A stretch of 64,000 nucleotides of DNA from RUG12461 sp045657665 (GTDB lineage Bacteria > Bacillota > Clostridia > Lachnospirales > Lachnospiraceae): contig JAZOTN010000030.1 in assembly GCA_045657665.1 (NCBI GenBank), positions 186,001 to 250,000 of the forward strand, written 5' to 3'. The notes beneath the pieces were generated by a model that searched no databases, was not told where the DNA came from, and saw only the letters and a program-made list of their open reading frames with translations. The stretch's first letter is position 1, and every line of letters starts with the position of its first letter. Positions 1 to 9,219 of the stretch are shown piece by piece. The position numbers and the translations under genes were made by a program.

Positions 1-1760
1 ATGATATGCAGGCTTTTGATTATTTTGTATCCATGCTGGAGCAGCAGGAAAAGCTGAGAAGCAAACAGCTGAAGGCATGGGATCAGAAGCGGACCGCAGA
101 CAGTGACTGGTATCGGGACAATCAGCGACTTGGCATGGTGATGTATGTGGATTCTTTTGCGGAGACGCTCTCCGGTGTCAGGGAGCACCTTGATTATATC
201 AGGGAGAGCGGCGTGAATTATCTGCATCTCATGCCGATTTTAAGCAGCCCAGAAGGACGGAGTGATGGAGGATATGCGGTTTCCGATTTCCGGAGTGTTG
301 ATCCGAAGTTCGGTGAGATCGAAGAACTCGCGCAGCTTGCGGATGAGCTCCATGAAGAGGGGATCAGTCTCTGCCTCGACTTTGTCATGAACCATACAAG
401 CGAGGACCATGATTGGGCCGTGAGGGCGAGAAGAGGAGAAGCAGGGTATCGGGAACGTTATTTCTTCTATGATGATTGGAGCGTTCCGAGCGAATTTGAG
501 AAGACCGTGCCGCAGGTGTTCCCCCAGACCGCACCCGGTAATTTCACCTGGTGTGAGGAGGCTCATAAGGTCGTTATGACCACCTTCTATCCATATCAGT
601 GGGATCTCAACTACCGGAATCCGACCGTGTTCAATGATATGACGGCAAATATGCTTTATCTCTGCAACAGCGGAGTGGATATTATCCGTTTGGATGCGGT
701 TCCCTATATCTGGAAAACCCTTGGGACGACCTGCCGGAACCTTCCCGAAGTTCATTCACTGGTTCGTATAATGCGGATCGCATCGGAGATCGTGGCGCCG
801 GGAACATTGCTTCTTGGAGAAGTGGTGATGGAGCCGAAAGAGGTCGTGCCGTATTTCGGAAGTGTTGAGAAGCCGGAATGTCATATGCTCTACAACGTCA
901 CTACTATGGCAACCACGTGGCACACAGTGGCGACTGCGGATACAAGACTCCTCATGCACCAGCTCGGGACGGTTTTCGCGCTCCCGAAGGATTATGTGTT
1001 CCTGAATTATCTCAGGTGTCATGACGACATTGGCTGGGGTCTCGATTACGCCTTCTTAAAGGGTTTTGGGATCGAAGAGAAGTCACATAAAAAATACCTG
1101 AATGATTACTTCCGGGGATATATCTACGGGAGCGAGTCAAGGGGCGAGCTGTACAACGACGATCCTCGTCTCGGCGATGCCAGACTCTGTGGGACCACGG
1201 CTTCTCTTTGCGGGATTGAGGCCGCGGAATATGAAAAAAACATCGAAAAGGAAAAACGCGGGATCGATCTCGACATTATGCTGCATGCGTTCCTTTTCAC
1301 CCTTTCCGGAATTCCGGTTCTTTATTCGGGTGATGAGATCGGACAGCTGAACGACTATACCTACCATGAGGATCCGCTTCGCCGGGAGGACAGCCGCTAT
1401 CTTCATCGCGGGAAATTTGATTGGGAGTCCGCGAAGAACCGGAATAAGAAAAATACGAGAGAAGGAAAGATCTTCTCGGCGATCGAAAAGCTGTATGAAA
1501 AGCGCCGGGAACTTCGCGTTTTTGACAGCGCTGCGGACACCTGGATCATCCCGACGGGAAACGATCATCTGCTCTGCATCGGCCGCTATTATAAAGGAGA
1601 AAAGCTCCTTGCGGCATTCAATTTCAGTTACCTTCCACAGATCCTTCAGACCGGTGAAAACGAGGGGTTTAAAAACCTCATGACGAGAAAGAAGGAACGG
1701 GGGAGTGAAGCTATGCTTCCTTCCTACGGGTTCCTTTGGCTTTGGAAAAAGTATGATTAA
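1..1760 (+). CDS. Amylosucrase-like GH13 glucosyltransferase (5' end cut by window)
   Basis: Glycoside hydrolase family 13 enzyme resembling amylosucrase, which transfers glucose from sucrose to an alpha-glucan and releases fructose. Counting from the first Met in the window (base 6, 584 residues), the four GH13 regions are present: DFVMNH at 115-120, the nucleophile in IIRLD (Asp220), the acid/base in GEVVME (Glu262) and the CHDD motif at 328-331. The GDEIGQLNDY segment followed by EDSRYLHR is typical of the amylosucrase branch. The frame is open to the window edge and amylosucrases are usually longer, so the true start probably lies upstream. The next gene overlaps its end. Other sucrose-active GH13 enzymes cannot be excluded. 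Confidence 0.75.
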   Translation, partial: DMQAFDYFVSMLEQQEKLRSKQLKAWDQKRTADSDWYRDNQRLGMVMYVDSFAETLSGVREHLDYIRESGVNYLHLMPILSSPEGRSDGGYAVSDFRSVDPKFGEIEELAQLADELHEEGISLCLDFVMNHTSEDHDWAVRARRGEAGYRERYFFYDDWSVPSEFEKTVPQVFPQTAPGNFTWCEEAHKVVMTTFYPYQWDLNYRNPTVFNDMTANMLYLCNSGVDIIRLDAVPYIWKTLGTTCRNLPEVHSLVRIMRIASEIVAPGTLLLGEVVMEPKEVVPYFGSVEKPECHMLYNVTTMATTWHTVATADTRLLMHQLGTVFALPKDYVFLNYLRCHDDIGWGLDYAFLKGFGIEEKSHKKYLNDYFRGYIYGSESRGELYNDDPRLGDARLCGTTASLCGIEAAEYEKNIEKEKRGIDLDIMLHAFLFTLSGIPVLYSGDEIGQLNDYTYHEDPLRREDSRYLHRGKFDWESAKNRNKKNTREGKIFSAIEKLYEKRRELRVFDSAADTWIIPTGNDHLLCIGRYYKGEKLLAAFNFSYLPQILQTGENEGFKNLMTRKKERGSEAMLPSYGFLWLWKKYD

Positions 1761-2301
1761 GCAAACCGTATCATTTCTTCTTGCAGCGGGACTTCTGTTT
1801 CTGTTTCCGGTGACACTGTCTGCAGGCGAAGGAGAAACAGAACCGGATGCCTATATCCTGCTGCCGGAGGGAAGCAACTCTGAAGGCTGGAGTGCGGTTT
1901 CCGATACGTATGAAAAAGAAACGGGCATCCGGGTGGAGATTGTGACCGCGGAAGAGGACTACCGTGTTGCACTCCAGAAGTATATGGCAAAAAACAGGTT
2001 GCCTGCCGCGTTTGTTTTGCTGACAGAAAAGGACGCATATATCTGGGAGGGGTATCTTAGGGAATTACGCGGGTCACGGCTTGATGATGCACTCCGTTTT
2101 ACGTCGCTCTTTCGGTTTTACAAAGGGAAGGCGGTAGGCGTTCCGATCGATGCAGCGGATGAGAGAACATATCTTGCCATGAACTTGCTTGCCCCGGAGA
2201 AAGACAGCGTAGCGGCGGAGGGATTTCTTGTCTATGCTTTTTCCGATGAGACAGGGCAGGCAGCGTTAAAGGAAGCGGAACTTCAGAAATTATATCATTG
2301 A
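1753..2301 (+). CDS. Miniature extracellular solute-binding protein-like, secreted
   Basis: 182 residues from ATG 1753, which overlaps the stop of the amylosucrase-like gene by 8 bases. A signal peptide covers about residues 1-24, with a hydrophobic core and an Ala-rich end but no lipobox cysteine. The segment around WSAVSDTYEKETGIRVEIV matches the start of family 1 sugar-binding proteins (about 400 residues), and the end (SDETGQAALKEA) resembles their C-terminal helix, so the middle appears deleted. It lies 18 bases before malQ. It may be a shortened binding protein, a decaying remnant or a small exported protein. An upstream in-frame ATG at 1705 lies inside the preceding gene and would bury the signal peptide. 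Confidence 0.55.
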   Translation: MIKQTVSFLLAAGLLFLFPVTLSAGEGETEPDAYILLPEGSNSEGWSAVSDTYEKETGIRVEIVTAEEDYRVALQKYMAKNRLPAAFVLLTEKDAYIWEGYLRELRGSRLDDALRFTSLFRFYKGKAVGVPIDAADERTYLAMNLLAPEKDSVAAEGFLVYAFSDETGQAALKEAELQKLYH

Positions 2302-2319
2302 GAAAGAGGAGAATGAAAA

Positions 2320-3807
2320 ATGAGAACCAGCGGAATACTGATGCATATTTCATCACTCCCGTCACCATATGGAATCGGGACGATGGGAAAGGAAGCTTAT
2401 GACTTTGTGGATTTCTTATACAAGGCGGAGCAAAGCTGGTGGCAGATGCTGCCGGTCTGTCCGACGAGTTATGGAGATTCACCGTATCAGTCTTTTTCCA
2501 GTTTTGCGGGAAACCCCTATTTTATCGACCCGGATTTTCTGATCAAAGACGGGCTTCTTAAGGAGGAGGAGATCGATAAGGATGGCTGGGGAGATGATCC
2601 GCTTTCCGTGGATTACGGACGGATTTATGAAAACCGGTTCAAGATGCTTAAGGTCGCCTGCGGAAGACTTCAGAAAAATCTGCCAAAGGATTATGCGGCA
2701 TTTGAAAAAGAGCAGAAAGGGTGGCTTCATACCTATGCACTATTTATGGCTCTCAAGGATGCTCATAACGGAAAGTCCTGGATGGAATGGGAGAAACCGC
2801 TCCGTTTTCGCGAAAAAGAAGCACTGGCTTCGGCGGAAATGAAATATAAAGAGGAGATTATGTTTTATAAGCTTCTGCAGTATCTCTTCTTCAAACAGTG
2901 GAAAAAGCTGAAGGCATATGCAAACAAAAAAGGCATCGGGATCATCGGGGATGTGCCGATCTATGTGTCGGGTGATTCCGCGGATGTCTGGTCGGAACCG
3001 GAGCTGTTCCTGCTGGATAAGAATCTCAAAATGATCCGCGTTGCAGGGTGTCCCCCGGATGCGTTCAGTGCCGACGGACAGCTCTGGGGCAATCCTCTTT
3101 ACCGGTGGGACCGGATGAAGGAGGACGGATACGACTGGTGGGTGCGTCGCATCGACGGCCTCAGAAAACTCTATGATATTGTCAGGATCGATCATTTCCG
3201 TGCGTTTGATTCCTTTTATGCGATCCCGGCGAAGGATAAGACGGCGAAGAACGGAAAGTGGAGAAAGGGTCCCGGGATTGAACTGTTTCATATTTTGGAA
3301 CAAAAGCTCGGGAAGCTTAATATCATTGTTGAGGACTTGGGATACCTTACGCCCTCGGTGATCCGGCTGGTAAAGGATTCCGGGTTCCCGGGCATGAAGG
3401 TCCTGCAGTTCGCCTTTGATACCAGAGAGGACGGGGACTATCTTCCTCATAATTACGGCCGCCATTGCGTGGTATACACGGGTACGCATGACAATGACAC
3501 GATCAACGGCTGGATGGAGACGGCGCCGAAGGAGAGCGTGAAAAACGCGAAGGAATATCTGAATCTGACGAAGAAGGAAGGATACCACTGGGGGATGATG
3601 CGAGGCGCATGGAGCTCGGTCGGGGATCTCGTTGTTGTGACGATGCAGGACGTCCTGGGGCTCGGGAGCGAAGCAAGGATGAATATCCCCTCCACCCTCG
3701 GCACAAACTGGAAATGGCGCATGAAAGAGGGAAGCCTTACCCCTGCGCTTGCGAAAAAGATCGCAAAAGAGATGGCGCTTTTCGGAAGGAAAAGAAAGGT
3801 CGATTAA
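2320..3807 (+). CDS. malQ: 4-alpha-glucanotransferase (amylomaltase, GH77)
   Basis: Cytoplasmic disproportionating enzyme that transfers maltosyl and longer units between alpha-1,4-glucans. 495 residues, the normal family length. Visible motifs: SPYGIG near the N terminus, the nucleophile in VRIDHFRAFDS (Asp291), the acid/base in IIVEDLG (Glu338) and the transition-state Asp in THDNDT (Asp391). A purine-rich ribosome site (gaggag) sits just upstream of the ATG. It follows the amylosucrase-like and mini-binding-protein genes closely, and glgA lies later in the window, pointing to glucan storage or maltodextrin use. Confidence 0.93.
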   Translation: MRTSGILMHISSLPSPYGIGTMGKEAYDFVDFLYKAEQSWWQMLPVCPTSYGDSPYQSFSSFAGNPYFIDPDFLIKDGLLKEEEIDKDGWGDDPLSVDYGRIYENRFKMLKVACGRLQKNLPKDYAAFEKEQKGWLHTYALFMALKDAHNGKSWMEWEKPLRFREKEALASAEMKYKEEIMFYKLLQYLFFKQWKKLKAYANKKGIGIIGDVPIYVSGDSADVWSEPELFLLDKNLKMIRVAGCPPDAFSADGQLWGNPLYRWDRMKEDGYDWWVRRIDGLRKLYDIVRIDHFRAFDSFYAIPAKDKTAKNGKWRKGPGIELFHILEQKLGKLNIIVEDLGYLTPSVIRLVKDSGFPGMKVLQFAFDTREDGDYLPHNYGRHCVVYTGTHDNDTINGWMETAPKESVKNAKEYLNLTKKEGYHWGMMRGAWSSVGDLVVVTMQDVLGLGSEARMNIPSTLGTNWKWRMKEGSLTPALAKKIAKEMALFGRKRKVD

Positions 3808-3808
3808 C

Positions 3809-4576
3809 ATGGCGAAAATTCATTTCTTGCATCACAGTTCTTTTGCGGTGGAATTCCCCGATAAGGTGCTGATCTTTGACTGGTTTGATCCCGCACGTTT
3901 TCCGGAGGTGCCCTTTACTGGCGTTCTTCCGGATTTTACCGGGAAAAAACAGTATTTCTTCGCTAGCCATAAGCACAGGGACCACTTTGATATGGATATT
4001 CTCCGCCGTGCAGATCTAAAGGAACCGGTACGCTTTATCCTATCCAAGGACTGCAAAATGTCCGGTGGATTTTTGAGGAAGCATGGCTTTGATACCGAGA
4101 AGCTGAAGGGGATCATTACCTATGTAAATCCGGTGTCGGATTACGAGGTGGATGACCTTAAGATCCATACGCTGCGATCAACGGATGAAGGTGTTGCATT
4201 CTATGTGGAGACGAATGACCGTACGATCTATCATGCAGGAGATCTGAACTGGTGGAAGTGGGAAGGTGTCGGCGAGATCATTAACGGCAGAGTGGAACGT
4301 GATTACAAGCACCAGCTGAAATATCTGGAGGGAAAGCTGATCAATTACGCGTTCGTTGTTCTTGATCCGAGACTAAATGAGCATGCGTTCCTCGGCCTTG
4401 ATTATTTTATGAAGCAGATCCTTTCGGATCATGTTTTCCCGATGCATACCTGGCAGGACTATGAACTTGTGAAAAAGTATAAGAGCAGGAGCGATAACAA
4501 GGCCTTTACGGACCGGATCGTGGAGATGACGGGTGAGAACGAGACCTTTTCCTTCGGAGAGGATGAGGAGGCATGA
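3809..4576 (+). CDS. MBL-fold metal-dependent hydrolase
   Basis: 255 residues from ATG 3809, directly after the malQ stop; the longer frame from 3749 lies inside malQ. It belongs to the metallo-beta-lactamase fold by ASHKHRDHFD (an HxHxDH metal motif), IYHAGDLNWW (metal Asp) and VFPMHTW near the C terminus. This pattern matches the UlaG-like or YtnP-like hydrolases, whose substrates are mostly unknown. Translation is likely coupled to malQ. A strong terminator follows, so this gene ends the first transcription unit. Confidence 0.75.
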   Translation: MAKIHFLHHSSFAVEFPDKVLIFDWFDPARFPEVPFTGVLPDFTGKKQYFFASHKHRDHFDMDILRRADLKEPVRFILSKDCKMSGGFLRKHGFDTEKLKGIITYVNPVSDYEVDDLKIHTLRSTDEGVAFYVETNDRTIYHAGDLNWWKWEGVGEIINGRVERDYKHQLKYLEGKLINYAFVVLDPRLNEHAFLGLDYFMKQILSDHVFPMHTWQDYELVKKYKSRSDNKAFTDRIVEMTGENETFSFGEDEEA

Positions 4577-4593
4577 CGATAAACCGTTTACAG

Positions 4594-4624
4594 GCGCCGT
4601 TTTGACGGCGCTTGCCTTTTTTTT
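4594..4624 (+). terminator. Rho-independent terminator after MBL-fold gene
   Basis: Perfect 7-bp stem GCGCCGT (4594-4600) with ACGGCGC (4605-4611), loop TTTG, then a T-rich tract including eight T at 4617-4624. It closes the malQ transcription unit. The -35 box of the next promoter overlaps its 3' arm. Confidence 0.88.
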
Positions 4625-4640
4625 GCGCTTATCTTATAAT
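4612..4640 (+). promoter_or_regulatory. Sigma-A promoter for the small membrane protein and alaS
   Basis: TTGCCT (-35, 4612-4617, 4 of 6 consensus), 17-base spacer, perfect TATAAT (-10, 4635-4640). Transcription would start near 4647, about 30 bases before the small ORF with its AGGAGG site. The -35 overlaps the upstream terminator. Confidence 0.72.
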
Positions 4641-4678
4641 AACTCTGTATGGTGATTTTTGTTTAGGAGGAATATAAA

Positions 4679-4852
4679 ATGGGACCGATGGCATTGCTTT
4701 CAAGTTTCCTTACTTATGTGATCGAAGCGGCGATCCTCGCATTTGTCGCCTTTCTCGGGATTCAGGTCGGGAAAAAGCTTCGCGCGAATAAAAATGCGAA
4801 ATTAGCGGCAAAGGCCGAGGCAGAAGGAGCAGAAGCAACAAAAAATGAATAA
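4679..4852 (+). CDS. 57-residue single-pass membrane protein upstream of alaS
   Basis: Small gene starting MGPMALLSS with a perfect AGGAGG ribosome site 7 bases before the ATG. About residues 5-32 form one hydrophobic segment ending in GKK; the tail is Lys/Ala/Glu-rich and helical (AKLAAKAEAEGAEA). The last 8 bases overlap the start of alaS, so translation is probably coupled. The promoter, strong ribosome site and membrane helix support a real gene. I do not recognise a family. Confidence 0.7.
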   Translation: MGPMALLSSFLTYVIEAAILAFVAFLGIQVGKKLRANKNAKLAAKAEAEGAEATKNE

Positions 4853-7505
4853 CGGAGTAAATGAATTACGCAGGAAATACCTTGAGTTTTTCGAAAGCAA
4901 AGATCACCTTTGCATGAAAAGCTTTTCTCTTGTACCGCAAAATGACAACAGCCTTCTCCTCATCAATGCGGGAATGGCACCCTTAAAACCGTATTTTACC
5001 GGACAGGAAATCCCGCCGAAACGGCGCGTGACCACCTGTCAGAAATGTATCCGCACCGGAGATATCGACAATGTCGGCAAAACGGCGCGGCATCTTACTT
5101 TTTTTGAAATGCTCGGTAATTTTTCCTTCGGAGATTATTTCAAGACCGAAGCGATTCACTGGTCCTGGGAGTTCCTGACAGAGGTTCTGGGACTTGATAA
5201 AGACCGGCTATATCCTTCTATCTATGGAGAGGATGATGAGGCGTTCCGGATCTGGAATGAGGAGATCGGAATTCCCGCGGACAGGATCACGAGATTCTAC
5301 CGAGATCCGGAGACCGGAGCATGTGACAATTTCTGGGAGCATGGCGCGGGACCCTGCGGACCGTGTTCCGAGATTTATTATGACCGTGGAGAGAAGTACG
5401 GCTGCGGAAAACCGGACTGCAAGGTCGGGTGCGAATGTGACCGCTTCATGGAAGTCTGGAACAATGTGTTCACGCAGTATGAAAGCGACGGCAAAGGCCA
5501 TTACGAAGAGCTTTCACAGAAGAATATCGATACGGGAATGGGATTGGAGCGTCTTGCGGTTGTGATGCAGGATGTGGATTCCGTTTTTGATATCGATACG
5601 ATGAAGGCGATCCGTGACAAAGTCTGCGCGATCTCGCATAAAACCTATCATACAGACCAACTGGACGATGTGTCCATTCGTCTTATCACGGATCATATCC
5701 GTTCCGCCACCTTCATGATCAGTGACGGCATTATGCCGAGCAACGAAGGCAGAGGCTATGTGCTGAGGAGGATCATCCGACGCGCTTCAAGACACGGTAG
5801 GATCCTCGGAATCGATAACGATTTCCTTGCGGAACTTGCCAGGACCGTGATCGCGGAAAGCAGAGACGGATATCCTGAGCTCAATGAGAAGCGGGCATTC
5901 ATTCTCAATGTCCTCAGCGAAGAGGAACAGAAATTCGGAAAGACCGTTATCGGGCAGGGAATACAGATCCTTCACGATATGGAAGCAAAGATGATCAAAA
6001 ACGGCGAGAAGGTTCTTTCGGGAGATCAGGCCTTTAAGCTGTTTGATACATACGGATTCCCCATCGATCTGACGGCGGAGATCCTCGCGGAGAGAGGCTT
6101 TACATATGATGAAGAAGGCTTCCGCCGCTGCATGACGGAGCAGAAGGAACGCGCCCGTGCCGCAAGGAAGACCACGAATTATATGGGTGCCGATGCGACG
6201 GTTTATGAACAGATCGATCCGAAGATCACAACGGAGTTCGACGGGTATGAGCACCTTTCTCTGGATTCGAAGATCACGGCACTTACCACAGAGAGCGAGG
6301 TGGTGACAACCCTTTCTGAGGGACAGAAAGGAACGATCATCGTGGACAGGACTCCGTTTTATGCTACGATGGGCGGACAGAGAGGAGACCGCGGTGTGAT
6401 CCGCTGCGGCGATGCAGAGTTCGTCGTAGAAGTTACGGAAAAGCTTGTCGGTGGGAAATTCGGTCATATCGGACACATGGAAAAGGGCAGCATGTCTGTC
6501 GGAGATACGGTTTCCCTGAATGTCGATGAAAGGATCCGGCTTAACACCTGCCGGAATCATTCGGCGACACATCTCCTTCAAAAAGCACTCCGGGAAGTTC
6601 TCGGCAGCCATGTTGAGCAGGCCGGGTCATTCCAGGACGATACACGTACCCGTTTTGATTTCTCTCATTTCAAACCGATGACACATGAGGAAATCCGCAA
6701 GGTCGAAATAGCGGTCAACTCAAAGATACGCGATCAGTTGCCTGTGGAGACAGCCGTCATGAGCGTGGATGAGGCAAAGAAATCCGGTGCGATGGCTCTT
6801 TTCGGAGAAAAATACGGCGAAAAGGTACGGGTCGTTTCCATAGGGGATTACAGCAAAGAACTTTGCGGCGGCACCCATGTCTCGAATACAAAAGAGATCA
6901 TCGCGTTCAAGATCATTTCCGAGAGCGGCATTGCCGCTGGTGTGAGAAGGATTGAAGCGCTGACCGCCGAGGGGGTTCTCAGGCACTACATGGAAATGGA
7001 AAGTATCTTCAATGAGGCCGCAAAGGCAGCGAAGGCAAAACCCTCCGAGCTGGTTGCCAAAATCCAGGGGATGATGTCCGAGATCAAGGCATTAAACAGT
7101 GAAGTAGAGTCCTTAAAGAGCAAGGCTGCGAAGGATGCGGTCGGAGATGTCCTCGACTCTGTACAGGAGATCGGCGGCGTGAAGCTGATTGCAACAAAGC
7201 TTTCCGGAGCCGATATGAATGCACTTCGGGATCTTTCAGATGACCTTTCGGTGAAGCTTGGCGAGGGCGTTATAGTCCTTATTTCCGACGCGGACGGCAA
7301 AGTGAATCTTGTCTGCAAAGCGACGGAGGAAGCGATCGCTAAGGGCGCACATGCGGGTAATCTGATCAAATCCATTGCTGGGAAGGTCGGCGGCGGAGGC
7401 GGCGGCAGACCCAATATGGCGCAGGCCGGAGGAAAGAATCCGGCCGGAATAGACGATGCGCTGGCCGAAGCTTCTGCGGCTTTAGCTGCGCAGCTTGGCG
7501 CATGA
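4845..7505 (+). CDS. alaS: Alanyl-tRNA synthetase
   Basis: Charges tRNA-Ala. 886 residues, full length. Class II catalytic domain at the N terminus (FFEMLGNFSFGDYFK, then TGMGLERLA), an editing domain with the NHSATHLL zinc motif and CGGTHV, and a C-terminal region ending in the Gly-rich GGGGGGRPNMAQAGG segment typical of AlaRS. The start overlaps the 57-residue ORF. The leader after the upstream promoter is too short for a T-box. The downstream ireB/ruvX order is the usual clostridial one, apart from an inserted sugar kinase. Confidence 0.97.
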   Translation: MNNGVNELRRKYLEFFESKDHLCMKSFSLVPQNDNSLLLINAGMAPLKPYFTGQEIPPKRRVTTCQKCIRTGDIDNVGKTARHLTFFEMLGNFSFGDYFKTEAIHWSWEFLTEVLGLDKDRLYPSIYGEDDEAFRIWNEEIGIPADRITRFYRDPETGACDNFWEHGAGPCGPCSEIYYDRGEKYGCGKPDCKVGCECDRFMEVWNNVFTQYESDGKGHYEELSQKNIDTGMGLERLAVVMQDVDSVFDIDTMKAIRDKVCAISHKTYHTDQLDDVSIRLITDHIRSATFMISDGIMPSNEGRGYVLRRIIRRASRHGRILGIDNDFLAELARTVIAESRDGYPELNEKRAFILNVLSEEEQKFGKTVIGQGIQILHDMEAKMIKNGEKVLSGDQAFKLFDTYGFPIDLTAEILAERGFTYDEEGFRRCMTEQKERARAARKTTNYMGADATVYEQIDPKITTEFDGYEHLSLDSKITALTTESEVVTTLSEGQKGTIIVDRTPFYATMGGQRGDRGVIRCGDAEFVVEVTEKLVGGKFGHIGHMEKGSMSVGDTVSLNVDERIRLNTCRNHSATHLLQKALREVLGSHVEQAGSFQDDTRTRFDFSHFKPMTHEEIRKVEIAVNSKIRDQLPVETAVMSVDEAKKSGAMALFGEKYGEKVRVVSIGDYSKELCGGTHVSNTKEIIAFKIISESGIAAGVRRIEALTAEGVLRHYMEMESIFNEAAKAAKAKPSELVAKIQGMMSEIKALNSEVESLKSKAAKDAVGDVLDSVQEIGGVKLIATKLSGADMNALRDLSDDLSVKLGEGVIVLISDADGKVNLVCKATEEAIAKGAHAGNLIKSIAGKVGGGGGGRPNMAQAGGKNPAGIDDALAEASAALAAQLGA

Positions 7506-7526
7506 TGTGATGCCTTAGGAGGTAAC

Positions 7527-8489
7527 ATGAAGAAACTGTTTGCCATCGGGGAAGCACTGATTGATTTCATTCCGCAGGATACCGATTGCGGGATCAGTGA
7601 GGTAGGCTCTTTTATGCCGAAAGTAGGAGGAGCGCCGGCAAATGTCTGCGGTGCGTTTACACTGCTCGGCGGTGAGTCGGCGATGATCACACAGCTCGGG
7701 CAGGATCCTTTCGGGGACAAGATCGAAAAGGAGCTGAAGAGCTTCGGGATAGACACTTCCTATGTGAAACGCACTGCGAAAGCGAATACATCACTTGCTT
7801 TTGTCGCGCTGAAAGCAGATGGGAACCGGGAATTCAGTTTTTACCGGAAACCCGGAGCGGATATGCTTTATGAGGGAAGAGATATCGGAGAAGACTGGTT
7901 TCAGGGCGCCTTTGCACTTCATTTCTGTTCGGTCTCCCTCGGTGATTTCCCGATGAAGGAAGCGCATCGGCGTGCGGTATCCCTGGCAAGAAAGTCCGGA
8001 ACGATCATCAGCTTTGATCCGAACCTCCGGAGGAATCTCTGGGATTCCGACAAGGCATTAAAAAACGCTGTGCTCGAATTCCTTCCGCTTGCGGATATTC
8101 TGAAGGTATCCGATGAGGAGATTGAGTTTATCACAGGGAAAAAGACCATTGATGAAGCACTGCCGGAGCTTTTTAAAGGTGAAGTAAAACTGGTGGTCTA
8201 TACCGAGGGCGCAAAGGGTGCAAAGGCCTACACGGCAAATGCCTCGGCATCCGCGGATCAGAAAAAGGTGAAGGCTGTGGACACGACAGGAGCGGGAGAC
8301 GCATTTATCGGTTCGTTTTTATACTGCCTGGCCGATGCAGGGAAGACGCCGTCTGATCTTTCGGAACTTACGGAGCCGGAGATGGGCAGGATGCTTCACT
8401 TTTCCAATATCTACTGCGGGAAAAGCGTGGAACGTGAGGGAGCTATCGCATCATATCCCACAAAAGCGGAAATGAGCGACTTTGTATAA
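7527..8489 (+). CDS. PfkB-family sugar kinase, probable fructokinase
   Basis: 320 residues of the ribokinase/PfkB family. GGAPANVCGAF is the N-terminal signature and DTTGAGDAFIGSFL the C-terminal anion-hole signature with the catalytic Asp. The start MKKLFAIGEALIDFIPQD is very like clostridial ScrK-type fructokinases. A TTAGGAGG ribosome site precedes the ATG. It sits between alaS and ireB, where clostridia often have nothing. Fructose released by the amylosucrase-like enzyme would be a fitting substrate, but this is inference; 2-keto-3-deoxygluconate kinase is the main alternative. Confidence 0.8.
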   Translation: MKKLFAIGEALIDFIPQDTDCGISEVGSFMPKVGGAPANVCGAFTLLGGESAMITQLGQDPFGDKIEKELKSFGIDTSYVKRTAKANTSLAFVALKADGNREFSFYRKPGADMLYEGRDIGEDWFQGAFALHFCSVSLGDFPMKEAHRRAVSLARKSGTIISFDPNLRRNLWDSDKALKNAVLEFLPLADILKVSDEEIEFITGKKTIDEALPELFKGEVKLVVYTEGAKGAKAYTANASASADQKKVKAVDTTGAGDAFIGSFLYCLADAGKTPSDLSELTEPEMGRMLHFSNIYCGKSVEREGAIASYPTKAEMSDFV

Positions 8490-8517
8490 ACTGTATCATC
8501 AAGGATAGGAGTAATCT

Positions 8518-8784
8518 ATGTCAGACTTAAGCAATACCCAGTATTTCAAGGTGGAGCGGGAACCGGAGATCCAGGTCAGCGAAGTGCTTTCTTTGGTTTA
8601 TAAAGCACTGACCGAAAAGGGATACAATCCTGTCAACCAGATTGTCGGTTATATCATGTCCGGGGATCCGACTTACATCACCAGCCACAACAATGCAAGA
8701 AGCCTTATCATGAAGGTGGAGCGTGAGGAACTTGTGGAAGAGGTGCTGACCCGTTATATCGAGACGAACGGCTGGGAGTCATAA
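8518..8784 (+). CDS. ireB: IreB family regulatory phosphoprotein
   Basis: 88 residues with the conserved DUF965/IreB core, including KALTEKGYNPVNQIVGYIMS and the DPTYITSH loop. In Enterococcus faecalis, IreB is a substrate of the Ser/Thr kinase IreK at N-terminal threonines and affects cephalosporin resistance; here Thr7 lies in the equivalent flexible N terminus. The alaS-ireB-ruvX order is conserved in Bacillota. Only three bases separate it from ruvX. Confidence 0.92.
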   Translation: MSDLSNTQYFKVEREPEIQVSEVLSLVYKALTEKGYNPVNQIVGYIMSGDPTYITSHNNARSLIMKVEREELVEEVLTRYIETNGWES

Positions 8785-8787
8785 CCG

Positions 8788-9213
8788 ATGTCCCGCATCA
8801 TGGGGCTTGATTTCGGAGCAAAGACGGTCGGCGTTGCGGTCAGTGATGCGCTCGGCATCACATCCCAGGGCGTTGAGATCATACGAAGAGATTCCGAAAA
8901 AAGGCTTCGGAGAACTCTTGCGCGGATTGAGGAGCTGATCGGCGAATACGAGGTCTCGGAGATCGTTCTCGGCTATCCCCGCCACATGGATGGCTCCGAA
9001 GGGGCACGCTGCGAAAAGACCCGGGAATTCCGGGATATGCTGACGAAACGCACGTCACTTCCCGTGACGCTTTGGGATGAGCGGCTCACGACCGTGGCGG
9101 CTGATCACGCCATGGACGAAGCAGGATTGTCTTTGCAGGAGAAAAAACAGTATGTTGACCGTATTGCTGCAGAACTGATCCTGCAGGGATATCTTTCATC
9201 AAAACAGAACTGA
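8788..9213 (+). CDS. ruvX: RuvX/YqgF family Holliday junction resolvase-like nuclease
   Basis: 141 residues, RNase H-like fold. MGLDFGAKTVGVAVSDALG carries the first catalytic Asp, IVLGYPRHMDGSEG and LWDERLTT the later acidic residues. The family takes part in 16S rRNA 5' maturation and was proposed as a Holliday junction resolvase. It lies between ireB and the DUF1292 gene, its usual place. No strong ribosome site is seen, so translation may be coupled to ireB. Confidence 0.93.
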   Translation: MSRIMGLDFGAKTVGVAVSDALGITSQGVEIIRRDSEKRLRRTLARIEELIGEYEVSEIVLGYPRHMDGSEGARCEKTREFRDMLTKRTSLPVTLWDERLTTVAADHAMDEAGLSLQEKKQYVDRIAAELILQGYLSSKQN

Positions 9214-9219
9214 TTATTT

